From positions 138,324,897 through 138,388,896 of the forward strand of contig NC_081407.1 in assembly GCF_030272615.1 (NCBI RefSeq): a stretch of 64,000 nucleotides of DNA, written 5' to 3'. A program made the position numbers and the translations under genes. Positions 23,601-35,104 of the stretch are shown here, one piece after another (position 1 is the first letter of the stretch; each line of letters begins with the position of its first letter). This DNA comes from Cryptomeria japonica. Its lineage: Eukaryota; Streptophyta; Pinopsida; Cupressales; Cupressaceae. The notes below the pieces were generated by a model that had not been told where the DNA came from, did not search any database, and was given only the letters and a program-made list of their open reading frames with translations.

Positions 23601-25806
23601 TGCAATTGCACCCATGACAATTGGCTAATACTTTCATTCAACAATTTCAAAATAATATTGGTCCCAAAATTACTTTGATTGATTTGATTCATTGCAAGCA
23701 AGAGGTTAAAGAAAAAGTGATTGATTTAATTGGTAGATATAAACATTTGCTTTCTCAAATTACTTATCAAGTGGCTGATTATGATGTTCAAAGAATTTTT
23801 ATTTCTAATTTACAAAAAGACATTAGAGATAAATTGTTATTTTCTAAATTTATTTCCTTTATGCAATTGTATGCATTGCTTCATAATTATGAACCTCGAG
23901 TGATTCAATTTGAATCATCTCCTTCAATGGCTTCAATTGATAAGAATGAAGGTGCTCAACAATCATTTGTGAAGTTTAAACTGAACAAAAGATACATCAA
24001 GATAAATGACATCAACACTCATGTGGCAGCCATGACATCAGGTGTGGCCTGTTTATCCAAATACTTTAGAAAATAATTTACTCCTTATTTTGACTCTTTC
24101 CATAGTATAATGTCGAGGTTGATATAAGAAAATGTGTTGAAAGTTCCTCCCATCAAACCAGTTGATATTTCTATACTTTTGTCATCTTACCATGATCCCA
24201 AAGCCTTTTGTCAATATCAACGTTAACCCAATCATGACACTAAGAAATGTTATAATTAAGAAGTAACATTCCAGACTGTATTGGTAACAATACCATATCT
24301 GTAGCTAGTGTAAATGACAAAGGAAACAAGTTTATAGCTCCTAATAAAAACCTCCAAATCTTCACCAATCCTTTTCCTTCTCACTCTACTAATGTGGTTG
24401 AGCCCGAGTCTCTTTCCTTTTCTCCCAATGACCTTGGTATGGGGTATATTAATGTTGTGAATCTTGTGGATAAACCTATACCTCCTAAATATTTGTGCAT
24501 TACTTTTGATCCTAGTGAGACTATTATTGCACTCAATGGCCCATTCTATAAAACTGCAAAGATCAAAGACAAACTCTTATGACGAGCTCCCATTGATCTT
24601 GTGTGTATGGTGAATATGATAACTAAGGAGTATCTTTATACTTTACAATTGCATTAAGTTAGATATGATAAATCTGATGTGATGGTCAAAGTGTATGATG
24701 GTTTCTAGTGCCCTACTATTTGTTCCATTACTCTCCCTATTGAGGTTGGTACCAAGTGCTTAAATGTAGCTTTACTATCATTCCAACATTAGATTAATTT
24801 CATGTGATGTTCAGAAATCCTTGGTTCTCTTCCATGAAAGCCATTTCTTCTATAGTCCATAAATGTTTGAAATTCCCTCATAATGGCACTATCATAACAA
24901 TTAATCATAGCCTTTACCAACCCACAACAAAGTGTGGTAATTTCACCCTCTATTACTTTCAGACTCAACAACTTGAACCTCTCAAGCCTCAAAGTGACAT
25001 CAATAAGCCTAGAGATCCTATACCTAGAGATGATCATGTCCTTCAATAAGTCTAGAGGTCCTATACCTATGAATATTCCTCCTTACCATAATGGACCAGG
25101 GATTCTTCCTACTCTTATTCCTCCTATATATTCCTCAATCCCGTCTCCTACATCTTACAAAGAAAAGAATTTTGCATATTCTATTTCTCAATCTAGTATG
25201 GCTTCTCTCATTCCTCCTCCTTTAAAGGAAGACATGAAGCCTATGTCCATTGATCCTCAAACTTCACAAGTTTGGCTAAAACTAAAAGGAATTGTTGTGC
25301 GAGAGAACACCGATGAAGACATCGTGCTAAGGCTCATGAAGTTGCTTCCCAAACCATTTTCTCCATGAAGACACCAAATGTTGACTTGATCCCATTTGTT
25401 CAACCTTTGCCTAACCCCCTAGGAGGAAGTTCAAGCTAAATCACCAAGATTAAAAATGCTTAAGATAAATGATGGTGCATGCTCTTTTTGTGTTAGAGAT
25501 CCTATTTTTATTAATCTAGATGATTATATGGATGATGATGTTGTTCATGCTAACGATGTTGACTCTAATGATTTTGATGATATGTATGAGGATATTGATG
25601 TTAATCATGATATATCTTCACATTTTTCAAAAGCATTAACACTAGCTCCAAGTGACAAACAAAGTGACTCATCATTAAAGCATGGTCCTTGTTTGGAACT
25701 TGTAGTAGCTCAATTTGTCATGCTCAAAGTGGCTCCTCTTGCATCTTGTCCACCTTCCCTAAATGATGTTCAACAAGATTGGGGAGTGGATTATTTTCTT
25801 GATTAG
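23601..25806 (+). pseudogene. gag: Ty3-C gag-protease fragment
   Basis: The stretch 23,621-24,076 is a gag core (MANTFIQQFQNNIG, then LIGRYKHLLSQITYQ and IFISNLQKDIRDKL). From 24,394 the text is protease-like: ALNGPFYKTAKIKDKL near 24,530, VRYDKSDVMVKVYDGF near 24,660, and MKAISSIVHKCLKFPHNGTI near 24,835, as in plant Ty3 gag-pro proteins. An acidic tail (25,456-25,806) ends the coding part. No RT follows before Copia-B begins. Several stops and frameshifts are present. The remainder, if any, would lie beyond Copia-B, outside the window. Confidence 0.7.
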
Positions 25807-25953
25807 TTTCATTTGTGTCATATATCTATCTTGTGTGTTTGCTTGTTCGTAATATGTTTCCCTCGTGACGTGCTTTTTTGTTATGTTAGGTTCTCTTTGG
25901 CTGACCGTTGTCACTATGTTGGTCCAAGATAATAAAGAGGTCGAATGTGTTGT

Positions 25954-28488
25954 TGTTAGACATAATGCACCACTGAGAAGGGGGTGAATCAATGGTTCTC
26001 AAACTTTTCCCTTCTAACTATTCTATCTGAGCATACCGGTTAGGGGATCTAACACAATGTAGACTTACCGGTTAGTGGAGAGACCAACTCAAATGCAAAC
26101 ACACTCAAAGGGACAACACATAACACCGGTATGTATGAGGAAAACCCAAGATGGGAAAAACCTCGGTGAGCAATGTTGTTAGAGTCTACTGCTCCAATCC
26201 ACCCTCACAATGAATCTATGTTACAATGTTTAGGGCTACAACCCAAGGAGCTAGAACACCTAATTTAGGGCACCAACCCAAAGAGAATCAACCCCTGATT
26301 TAGGGCACCAACCCAAGGAGCACCAACCCCTAACTGATTTATGGGCTACAACCCCTCCACCGAGCTACAACTCAGTGATCATAATAAAAATTCAAATACA
26401 AAAGTAATATCCTCATTACAAACAGTTTTGCAACCTCTGCACACAACTTCCTTTTGCCAGTGAGACACCTTCTCTGCTAAACCGGTTCACTCTTCTACTG
26501 CTCTCATCTGCTACTACATTACTAGTAAACTCTACCAGTTCCCCTCTCCTCTCTTCTGCTCTACTGGATTTCCTCCTCATTGCTCTTCTCTTTACCGGTA
26601 CTATACTCTGTCGGTTCTATGTCCACCTTCTCTGCAGCTTCCTTCACTTCTTCTCTGTTGGTATGGACACTACCAATTGAATACTTCAACCTGGTTCTCC
26701 CTCACACTTAGTCTCTTCTCAGATACTCATTGAGTACTTCACTGATTTTCTCTCACATGTAGAAGTAACACTTAATCACTTCACATCAGCACTATCTTCT
26801 TCTATTCAACAACACTATCAATATCTTTGGCTTGCATATTTATAGCCTGATTTTCCCACAAAAAGCCAATTTAAATCTCAAACGGTTAAGGTTTCCTCGT
26901 CAACCTCGAGGCAAACCAAATCCAACCAGATCTTGTCTGATCTGATCTCTTAGATAGCAAACTATACATCTCCACCATTAATGTGCCTTCCAATATGCGT
27001 CTTCTAATCTTAGCAACCATGACCTTGTCTCTTGACGACCCTCTGTTAAAACACCATTAATGTTTATGTTGTTTCCTTCTCGAGGTCTTCTCACAATCCG
27101 ATCTTCTTGCTTAGATCCAGGTGCCAACAACTCCCTAATTTGTCTCTGTCGCTCATTCTTCCTCGAGCCTCACTCTTCTGATCCGATCCACAAATCACAA
27201 GATTCATATTAAGTGCACACCCGTAGAGGCAACTATCTCTGCACAGCACTTGACCGACCTTTGCATGCTTTCCACTGCATCTCCACGTTGCTTCCATGTC
27301 AGCATCCTCCTCTGCTTGAACAACTATGTCGGTATGGATTGGATCACCGACCAATTCCATTACCAAGTTCATCTACTGGTATACTAACCCTATCGGTTAA
27401 ACCATCAAACCGGTCTATCATCAACCTTAAATTATGCTTCTCTTCCGATGAACTACTCAATCGATCAGCACTCTTGCTAACCTGTCTTAAGCACAACTTC
27501 ATCAGAGGGGGAGTCTTCTTCATCTACACCTTTTTCATATTACTGGTGAACATTCATACCAGTAAAACCTCATGATGACACCATGTCATCAACCCTCAAC
27601 AAACTCTATCTTCAATCAAGCCATTTTCCTCTATCTGCATTTGCTCAGCCTTGCCTTCTCCCTGATCAGCTGGGGCCATGTCACAACCGGTTTGTCAAAG
27701 TGACAAAAACATCACTCTTCATTTGTATCGGCATCTCAACATGCCTTCTCAATCAGTCCAGTGCATATCCCTAATTTCATTCACTTGAGGCATTCCTTTG
27801 ATTCACCGGTAGATCCAATGTGAGCCTTCAAACACTTGCCTTTACCTCTTCTTCCTTATCTCACGGAACTATAATGCACATTATGCATAATAGGAGATAA
27901 GTTCCACTTACTGGTGGAGTAACACCCTGTCTTTTGCATCCTGCAATGCACTCATGTGACTTCCCTGTTTGTGCGGCACATCTTCAAACAAGCACATGTG
28001 ATCCAATGCGAGCACATTCACTATCAGTCATTGCTCCTCATGATGACTGCATCTTCATCTACTGGAATCCCTACTATTATGCAACATCACAACATACTAT
28101 GACCTATTCATTCTTCCCCTCCAGTGTTGATGTGATTTAGGTAAAATTATGCCTCTTCATCACAAACAACATCCAAGCACCTTGCTCATCCTACTTGTAC
28201 ACTGGTCATGACCTTTGTAGGCTGACAACCACTCACTTGGTTGATCCGACTTCTCTATGTCAACAAAACACTTACCAATTGACATCCTTTCCTTACTAGT
28301 GATCTACAACACAAGGTGATATCAAGGATATCTCATCTTGTACTCTTGCATGACAATGTTGCACATACATCTCTCATACCGGTAGTCATCCCATATCGGT
28401 TGACATCAATGATAGCAATACCAACAATCTATCATACCAGTTGCATTCTTTTATACCGGTTGACATCAATGACAACACAATGCCAACA
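25954..28488 (-). mobile_element. Copia-B 3' LTR
   Basis: It runs from TGTTAGACATAATGC to AATGCCAACA (2,535 bases). It matches 49,523-52,607 base for base over long stretches once the solo LTR there is removed. GTTGT at 25,949-25,953 is the candidate target duplication; its partner lies beyond the window. Confidence 0.85.
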
Positions 28489-28502
28489 ATCTCCCCCTTT
28501 GG
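28489..28502 (-). other. Copia-B polypurine tract
   Basis: The minus strand reads CCAAAGGGGGAGAT, directly before the 3' LTR. It primes plus-strand DNA synthesis and confirms the orientation. Confidence 0.8.
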
Positions 28503-29960
28503 CATTAATATCAACTCATGTAGTATCTAGCATACTATATAATCTCTCTCCCTCTTTGTATGATCCAATCGATTCTCACACATGTAGTATGCAGTATACT
28601 ACATAATCTTTCTCCCCCTTTGAGAACAGTGGCAAAGGGCACTATCAAGAGATCATTCCTCCTTGTACTTTTCGGTCACTGACAAAATTCTTTCTTCCCT
28701 TTTTTCTTTACCGGATGTCTCTCCTTATTTGATACCAATTGTAACAAATTGTTACATCTTCTTAAGACACAACAGTTGAGATGGAGGACTCAACCATCAA
28801 CTAACACCAATTGAGCATGCAAATTTTATACCATTTGTTAAAATACTTAATTGCGGAGGGATGTGTCAGTGAATACTACTCACCTGCCGATCAAACTGCA
28901 TGACTTCTCGTTTGATCTCAAATTTCTTTAGAATCAAGTGTGATTGTACTATGAATACAACCAGCCAAATGACAAGTAGATACCCTTAACAATGAAACTC
29001 TCCTAGGTATTCATATTGTAACTCCCATCATCTGCAGTTTGGGCAATTAGTGCACTTACACTTTCAAGTTCAAGCATGTTGAAGTTGCATCATAACCACT
29101 TGAACTCCCCCTGAGTCATATATCTCAGGTTTTTATCTCTGATCAGGTCCAATATCGGGGTTCCAATCATCTCCATGTACTGGTTGAGTTGTGAAAATGT
29201 GATCATTTGATGATCTTTCAGTTCTATTATATCCACCACAACCTATGACATGATCCACCATGCCAAAATTAAACCGGTTAGCCCAAAAATATGCATGCCT
29301 ACATGATTAACCACTGAGCCAACATATGTCATTCAGGTCTTTATCAACACCACCTGAGACATAACTTCACATTCCATGCTCCTGGGGCTATTTCAATGAT
29401 TTCCAACATCATTGTCTTACATAACACGTAAGTACCTGTCAGCATTTATACGGGTAACATTCGGTACGTACCGGTTTCTTGTACCAGTTCACTATCACTA
29501 CCGAAGCACCTTCCTATGGCTCCTGACCTTTGTGTCACTTTGTATCTGATTCCAATTGTTATCTCATCATAGTTTGACATAGCAATAGTGATCCAACATT
29601 CCTCTATAGGTGTGTAGTCATGGCAGCCTCTAAACACAATTATCTTCTCATTTTCTTCCTTCATACTGATAGCAGTTTGTTCTTCCATGTGTCCTTCTTC
29701 ACTGAGGGGGTGAATGATAAATTCAATGTGCTACTCCCCCTGAGGTCCTGCATCTCCTCTAAGCCTTAGGAGATCACATGTGCGATGAATGCATAGTGTT
29801 GGTCCATGGTCTTCTTTCTCCATACCTTCTTGGTCTCACTCTTCTTCCCATTTTTCAGGCTTGGGAGAAGGTCTTTCCTTCTTCTGTCGATGGCCCCTTC
29901 CTTTCCTAGACTCTGCATCACCACCGGAAATAGTGTTATAATAGCACACATCATCCATCA
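28503..29960 (-). mobile_element. Copia-B internal 3' part, non-coding
   Basis: Holds no pol domain. The 80-codon minus-strand frame at 29,688-29,446 parallels a decayed stretch of Copia-A (17,834-17,643) and may be a short non-pol ORF; no family was recognised. Sequence near 29,730-29,850 matches Copia-A just downstream of its gag. Confidence 0.6.
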
Positions 29961-30066
29961 TGTTGGTATCCCCTCAATTTTTCATTAAAAATTTCAAGCT
30001 TACGGGTTGCCTTATGGTGTCTCTTTTCTTTTCGGTCTTTGTATTTCTTTGCTTTGGACCTATGTC

Positions 30067-30463
30067 GTTGAACCTTTAAACAGTTCAAAAGGTTCAAGGT
30101 TCAAAGAACGTTTTAGGAATGTCTCTAGTGGCCTTTTTCTTAACTAAAGCAAGCATGTTGTTGTTATGCGTTTATAACTTTGAACTCGTGAACCTTTTTG
30201 GTTCAAGGTACAAAAGGTCCTTTTGCGTGACTCGCGGCTATGTAATGTTATTTAATGAGCAAGTGTAAATGTGTTTAAGTCGATATTGAACTTGAACCTT
30301 GAACCATTTGTATTCCCAGTTCAACGGTTCAAAGTTTGAAGTCCTTTCACTTGTTAGTTATGGTTATTGCTTGTTCCCACCGCTAGTTTACTATTGTTCT
30401 CATTGAATGAACTTGAACCATTGAACTCCTTGTGAGATGGTTCAAGGTTCAAAAAGTTCACTC
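30067..30463. repeat. Four hairpin units of about 115 bp with TTGAACC/GGTTCAA arms
   Basis: Units start near 30,067, 30,179, 30,287 and 30,408. Each holds inverted arms, such as TGAACC-5 bases-GGTTCA (30,189-30,205) and CTTGAACC...GGTTCAAG (from 30,412). The sequence between the hairpins is poorly conserved. They lie 106-500 bases from the element's left end, as subterminal binding sites often do. Confidence 0.6.
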
Positions 30464-30836
30464 TAAGCTAATTCTAAGGATTTTGATAACACTAGAGGTA
30501 GCGCGGTAAGAAGGAATATTCCCAGCATCTAATAGTTTAAAATTCCAAATTTGGAAAGTAATCATGATGACATTAACTATTTGTGCATAGGTGATGGGCA
30601 ATTAAGAAAGTGTTAGGTTTTCAATCATATCGTTGTTACTTTACACATTTAAATGAATCATTATGAAGTGTGTGTAGTTTTTCTTGGTTTTTTCCCATTT
30701 GTTCAAAAAAGATATATGAATTCATCTCCATAATTTGTAAGGGTTGTAACTATTATAATTTAACGAACTGGAGACGTTGAAGGTAAATTCAGCTCTACTT
30801 TCCTGAGAGGGTTTCACGGATTCATGGTGGTAACAG

Positions 30837-33800
30837 GTGAGTTCAGACAATTTCCCTATACTGTATTTCTTTAGTTCAGAAGATTTGTCAGTGTATGAAG
30901 AAAATCTTTGGTTTGTTGGAGTAGAATTTCATCCTGCTTTAGAATTGCTTGATAAAAGTATAAGTAGGCATTACGAGGCTGATACTACCGAAACTTGGTC
31001 AGACATCATGTTTGGCGAGCATACTGCTAGACATAGATGATACTTCTTTAGCTCACGCCGACCTAGGGGATTTCTTAGAAAGAGTCAAAAACCCTGAAGC
31101 TGGTTCAATGATGGAGAAAATAGTAAGCAGACTCGTCAAAGCCATCACATTTCTGCTTGTTGCCCCATGCCCAGATTTGGTAATAGCTTGTATGAATAGG
31201 TATGATGCTGAAAATAGGTGCATAAGAACTAGTAGTGGTGAGTTGTTAGTTGATATCAACAGGGAAACAATAATGGTGGTGATGGGAATCCCACATAAAT
31301 AGTCATATGAGGACTGGTCAATTGGGACCTCATACGCATTCTTCTTTGAGAAGAAAAGTGCATATAGAAGTGTAATTGCAAAAATATGGCTCTTCAAAGT
31401 TCAAAAGGGTGGGTCACGGCTGCCGAAGCCCCTTACCAGGGAGCACTTCATCACAGAAGTATGAGACATTGTTATATTGTTGAATACACTAAAAGGGAAT
31501 TCACGCTCCTTTTATTGGGAGGACTGGATGTATTTTTATATTCAGGTGCTTCTATCAGGTGACAGATATCTTGACTGGGTGCAAGTAATTGCAGAGAGAC
31601 TCCATGAAGGTTTAAGTAATTTTGTGGGCATGTCTAACTTTTATATGTCTTCTTATCTATTCTACATATTAGCTTGTACCAGAGATTGGCACGACTTTCT
31701 CAATGAACCATGGGTGGATGGTATGAAAGTCTATGATTACTATCCTTTATTACAGCAACAGAAATATGTGGAACATATTGCCAAATGGAATGGTGTCTTT
31801 GCAGGAAGACTTGCTTTTGAACTACAAGGTGATGTAAATAAAAGGATGTCAGTTGAAGCTATGGAATTGATAAGTATATATGGCAGCTTTTTCATTCAAT
31901 TTCCTAGGTTTACCTATCTTCGGGTAGGTGGTTTTGAAGGTGAACCATTCAAGCTACCTAGGTACGCCTTTGATAGCTATGTACTCATTGAAGTGAGCAG
32001 ACAACTAGCTCATATTGATAAAAGGTTAGGCGCAAAAGGTGAGTTTGGAGTTGCCTTTCCCATTGTACTTGGATATTACAGTTGTAAGTCTGTGTCTGGT
32101 GTTTTGAATTTAGAGTTGGAATTTAAGAAGATGAATTTGCAGCCCTATGTTGCTAGATGAAAGTTTGATAGCAAGGGCTATGTTGTGGAAAACCTAAATG
32201 TAGATGATCACTTCTGTCATGAACCCCAGTTGGAAGATTACTAGGAAAATTGTAGTGATGAGTATGAAGTATGGAGGAGACTATGGTCGAGATTTACTCT
32301 ACAACAAGTAATCACCATGAGAGTACTCATCAATGTCTCTGGAGTACAGGAGGAAATAGGGGAGAATGTTCTGGACCTTGAATTTAATTAGAAGGTTCAA
32401 GGGGAGCCAATTCCTGAGATTGACTAGGATAAAAAGGAAGACAAAAACATTCAGGCTAGGACTTTCAATATTATAAGGAGAACTGCGAAATGGTTAAGAG
32501 ATAAGAAATTTAAAAAAGGATCACTCATGTCTTCCCATGAACTAAGAGTTGGTTCACATGCTACGACTCAACTTCCTATTTCTACCTCTAATAAAAGTGT
32601 TGATGTTGTAGGTGATTCAAAGTAAATTGTTGAAAAAATCCAACCCAGAAGATCAAAAAGGTCCCGGCTAGGTTCTTTAGTAGTCCGAGTAACTCAGTCA
32701 AGAAGCAAGAAGAAGAGAAAGAGCCAGTATTAAGCCAAATCGTTGTGGACCTGGATCCAAGTGAGGAAGTTGAAATAATAATGGATAAATAGGAATTGAG
32801 TGAACCCCCGATACAAGATGAGGACATAGGTAAAGAATCAGAGGGTGAACTGAATCCAACGAGCACCATAACTATTGTCAATTCACCGAGTACTCAGACA
32901 GCCCCTTCGTCCAAAGAACCTTCAAGCACTCCGCGATGGTTGGAGGCTTCCATTGGGAAGAAACGCAGTGTGGTCCCAATCACAATTCCTATGGAAGATA
33001 TGGTTAGCAAGTGTCTCGAAAAAGTGTCCAAGCCAAAGAAACTTAAAACACAGACAATGCTTGAGGTACATGAGGCAACAGGTCATTGGACAGTCGAGAT
33101 AGCTAAACCTATCCCAGGTAGAGAATCGGACAAAGCCACTGAAGATGACTTCAGTATGGATAAAATTGATTTGGGGGTTGCTTCACGAGCAGTTGATGTC
33201 AAACACTTGGAATCCTCTACGAAGAGGATGATTTCCAGTTCATGGAAGGACAAAAAGGATATAAAAAAGAGCTGAAGCAGATCATCACTCAAATGGTTGA
33301 ATACATTAATGCCATACACCATCCAAGTCCTCAACCCTTGTCACAAGTGGCAGTATCCTTCGACTTCAAATCTCCAATGACCCAAAAGATGTTCCATAAA
33401 TGGCTTGATCTCATAATACAACAAGGTTCAGATTATATTGTCAGTCTGGTAAAAGTATATGAAGATGTTGTGACTGTAATCAAGGAATTGGAATTAGAAG
33501 TTGTTGCCTAGGAGAAGGAAATGAATAAGTGGGTGGCAGTACTCGTGCAAATGAATGATGTACAAAAATTTGGTGTGATGAAGTTCTTGGCTGATAAACC
33601 TATGGAGAGTTTGGATGACAATCTACTATATGTGTCGAAGAAGAATGTAGAGTGGTGCAATTCAATCATCAAATAGGGCCACAAGGAATCTACAAGATTG
33701 CTAAAAGGGTTGACAGATCTAATCGACACAATGCAAAAAGATCTTAAGTGCATTGACATCTAACTTATGAAAGAAGATGCTCAGACAATTGAACCTCCTA

Positions 33801-34130
33801 TAGATATGGCGAAAATCTTCCAGGAAAGGATATAGTTCATCAGGGAAACCAAATCCTTGACTACAGATGATTTCTCGAAGGTGGCTAGAATAGAGTCAAT
33901 GCTCACGGTTTGTTCTGATCATCTGAAGGCGCATAAGACAAAGGTCTCGCAGGTAAACATGGATAATGATGTCTAGAAGCAACGTATTTTGCTTATTGGA
34001 CTCCCCTATTTTCAAGTCATCCTGAACTTCTCAGCAGCATATTTGGAGTGGTGTGGCATGCGCAGTTCCGCAACAAAGCAGGATAAGTCAACGACTTACT
34101 CTACCATGATGGAGTCCTAATCAACCAAGG
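30837..34130 (+). pseudogene. Decayed ORF of unknown family in the 4.98-kb element
   Basis: The reading starts in one frame (30,837-31,020), shifts, and then follows a single frame from 31,012 to about 32,630 through several stops, with 227 open codons at 31,477-32,160. Fragments in other frames continue to 33,511 and beyond. The middle is rich in W, Y and F (FYWEDWMYFYIQVLLSGDR). The block GELLVDINRETIMVVMGIP (about 31,240) faintly recalls the first motif of plant mobile domains, but I would not assign it. The tail is charged and lysine-rich. Not a recognised gag, pol or transposase. Confidence 0.5.
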
Positions 34131-34936
34131 GATGAGCTCTCAGCTGATCTATTGTTGTTGTTTTAGTTTTTAAGAAAATGTTTTCTTTAACCTATGGTTA
34201 AAATTAAGTTTTAGTTACTATCAGCCTAGAGGCTATTTATGTTGGTAAGTTAGCTTATGTAAAGGTTCGAAAAACTGTGATTTGGAGGAACAAATTTGAT
34301 TTCCTTGAAATTCTCATAACTGATATTTCTGGTATTTGAATGAGAATGATATTTTGGATGCAATCTTTTAAATCTGTGTGTTGAATGGATTAGCGATCTT
34401 TGTTGGGATATATGTTGATGCGTGAAATATATCATTTCATTTACCAGTTCTCTTTGTGTTCCTAAATTCATTGATTTCATTATTAGAGAGTAAATTCATT
34501 ATGGATTAAGTGGTACTTGTCCCCCTTGTCCTGTGAGGCATGAGAGAGAATCGACCAGTGTTCATACTGCTATGCGTTTGCTTTGTTTTAAGTTTATGAA
34601 ATGAACATGTGTGGAAGTAGGAGTCTGTGAGTTTTACGTTTGAAATAGATCTTCAAGATATTCTTTCAATTTTGTTTTGTAAGCATTCTTTTGTGTTGAT
34701 GAATGAATGCGAAATCGTTTCATGCTTTTTGGTTAAAAGTGTATTCATTTCAAAGTTTTTTGCATAAAAATTCATTGTAAATCTCACAAAGAGTTGCCCT
34801 CTAATGCAGAGGATGAGCCTATAATCGGTTCACCCAATTGTTGGTTTATTTATTTTCCTTTCATAAAGGGGTGTGCATGAGTCATATTGTAATTCAAAAT
34901 ATAATTTAAAGAAAGGGGCAAATTTGTTAACCAACA
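34131..34936. other. Right end of the 4.98-kb element, non-coding
   Basis: AT-rich. A TGTTGGTAAG at 34,232 imitates the element's left end but is not followed by matching sequence. A purine run AAAGAAAGGGGCAAA at 34,908-34,922 lies just before the end. Confidence 0.45.
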
Positions 34937-35104
34937 CATCCCGATTTCATGATTGGGGAATCTCTTAACATATCGGTTTGACCATCTTCTCCTGGTCATG
35001 TTGTTGTGTCTAGCAACCAAAATCGGTGGACCTCTTACTCCTGCAGGGACATTTCTCCTTTTGTTCCATGCAGGTCACTGACTTCCATATGCTCTATACC
35101 CACT
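34937..35104 (-). pseudogene. gag: Copia-B gag 3' piece, left of Tat-B
   Basis: Parallels Copia-A 18,175-18,335, the end of gag after the zinc knuckles. It is separated from the rest of gag (47,800 onward) by Tat-B; removing Tat-B and one CCACT rejoins the text. Confidence 0.65.
35100..35104. repeat. Target duplication CCACT, left of Tat-B
   Basis: Identical to 47,795-47,799. Confidence 0.9.

Larger units (their letters stand above)
29961..34936 (+). mobile_element. 4.98-kb TG...CA element inside Copia-B, class unknown
   Basis: The ends are TGTTGGT and ACCAACA, a 7-base inverted repeat. The flanks are CATCA (29,956-29,960) and CATCC (34,937-34,941), and the Copia text of Copia-A has CATCC at this place, so the left copy carries one mutation. 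The first and last 700 bases do not resemble each other, so no LTR pair is visible. It could be a giant solo LTR that carries an ORF, or an unknown TIR element. A decayed ORF fills its middle. Confidence 0.55.

Noticed and set aside
34232-34936. 3' LTR of the 4.98-kb element starting at TGTTGGTAAG
   Set aside because: Beyond ten bases it shows no similarity to the left end of the element, so it is not the partner of a 5' LTR.
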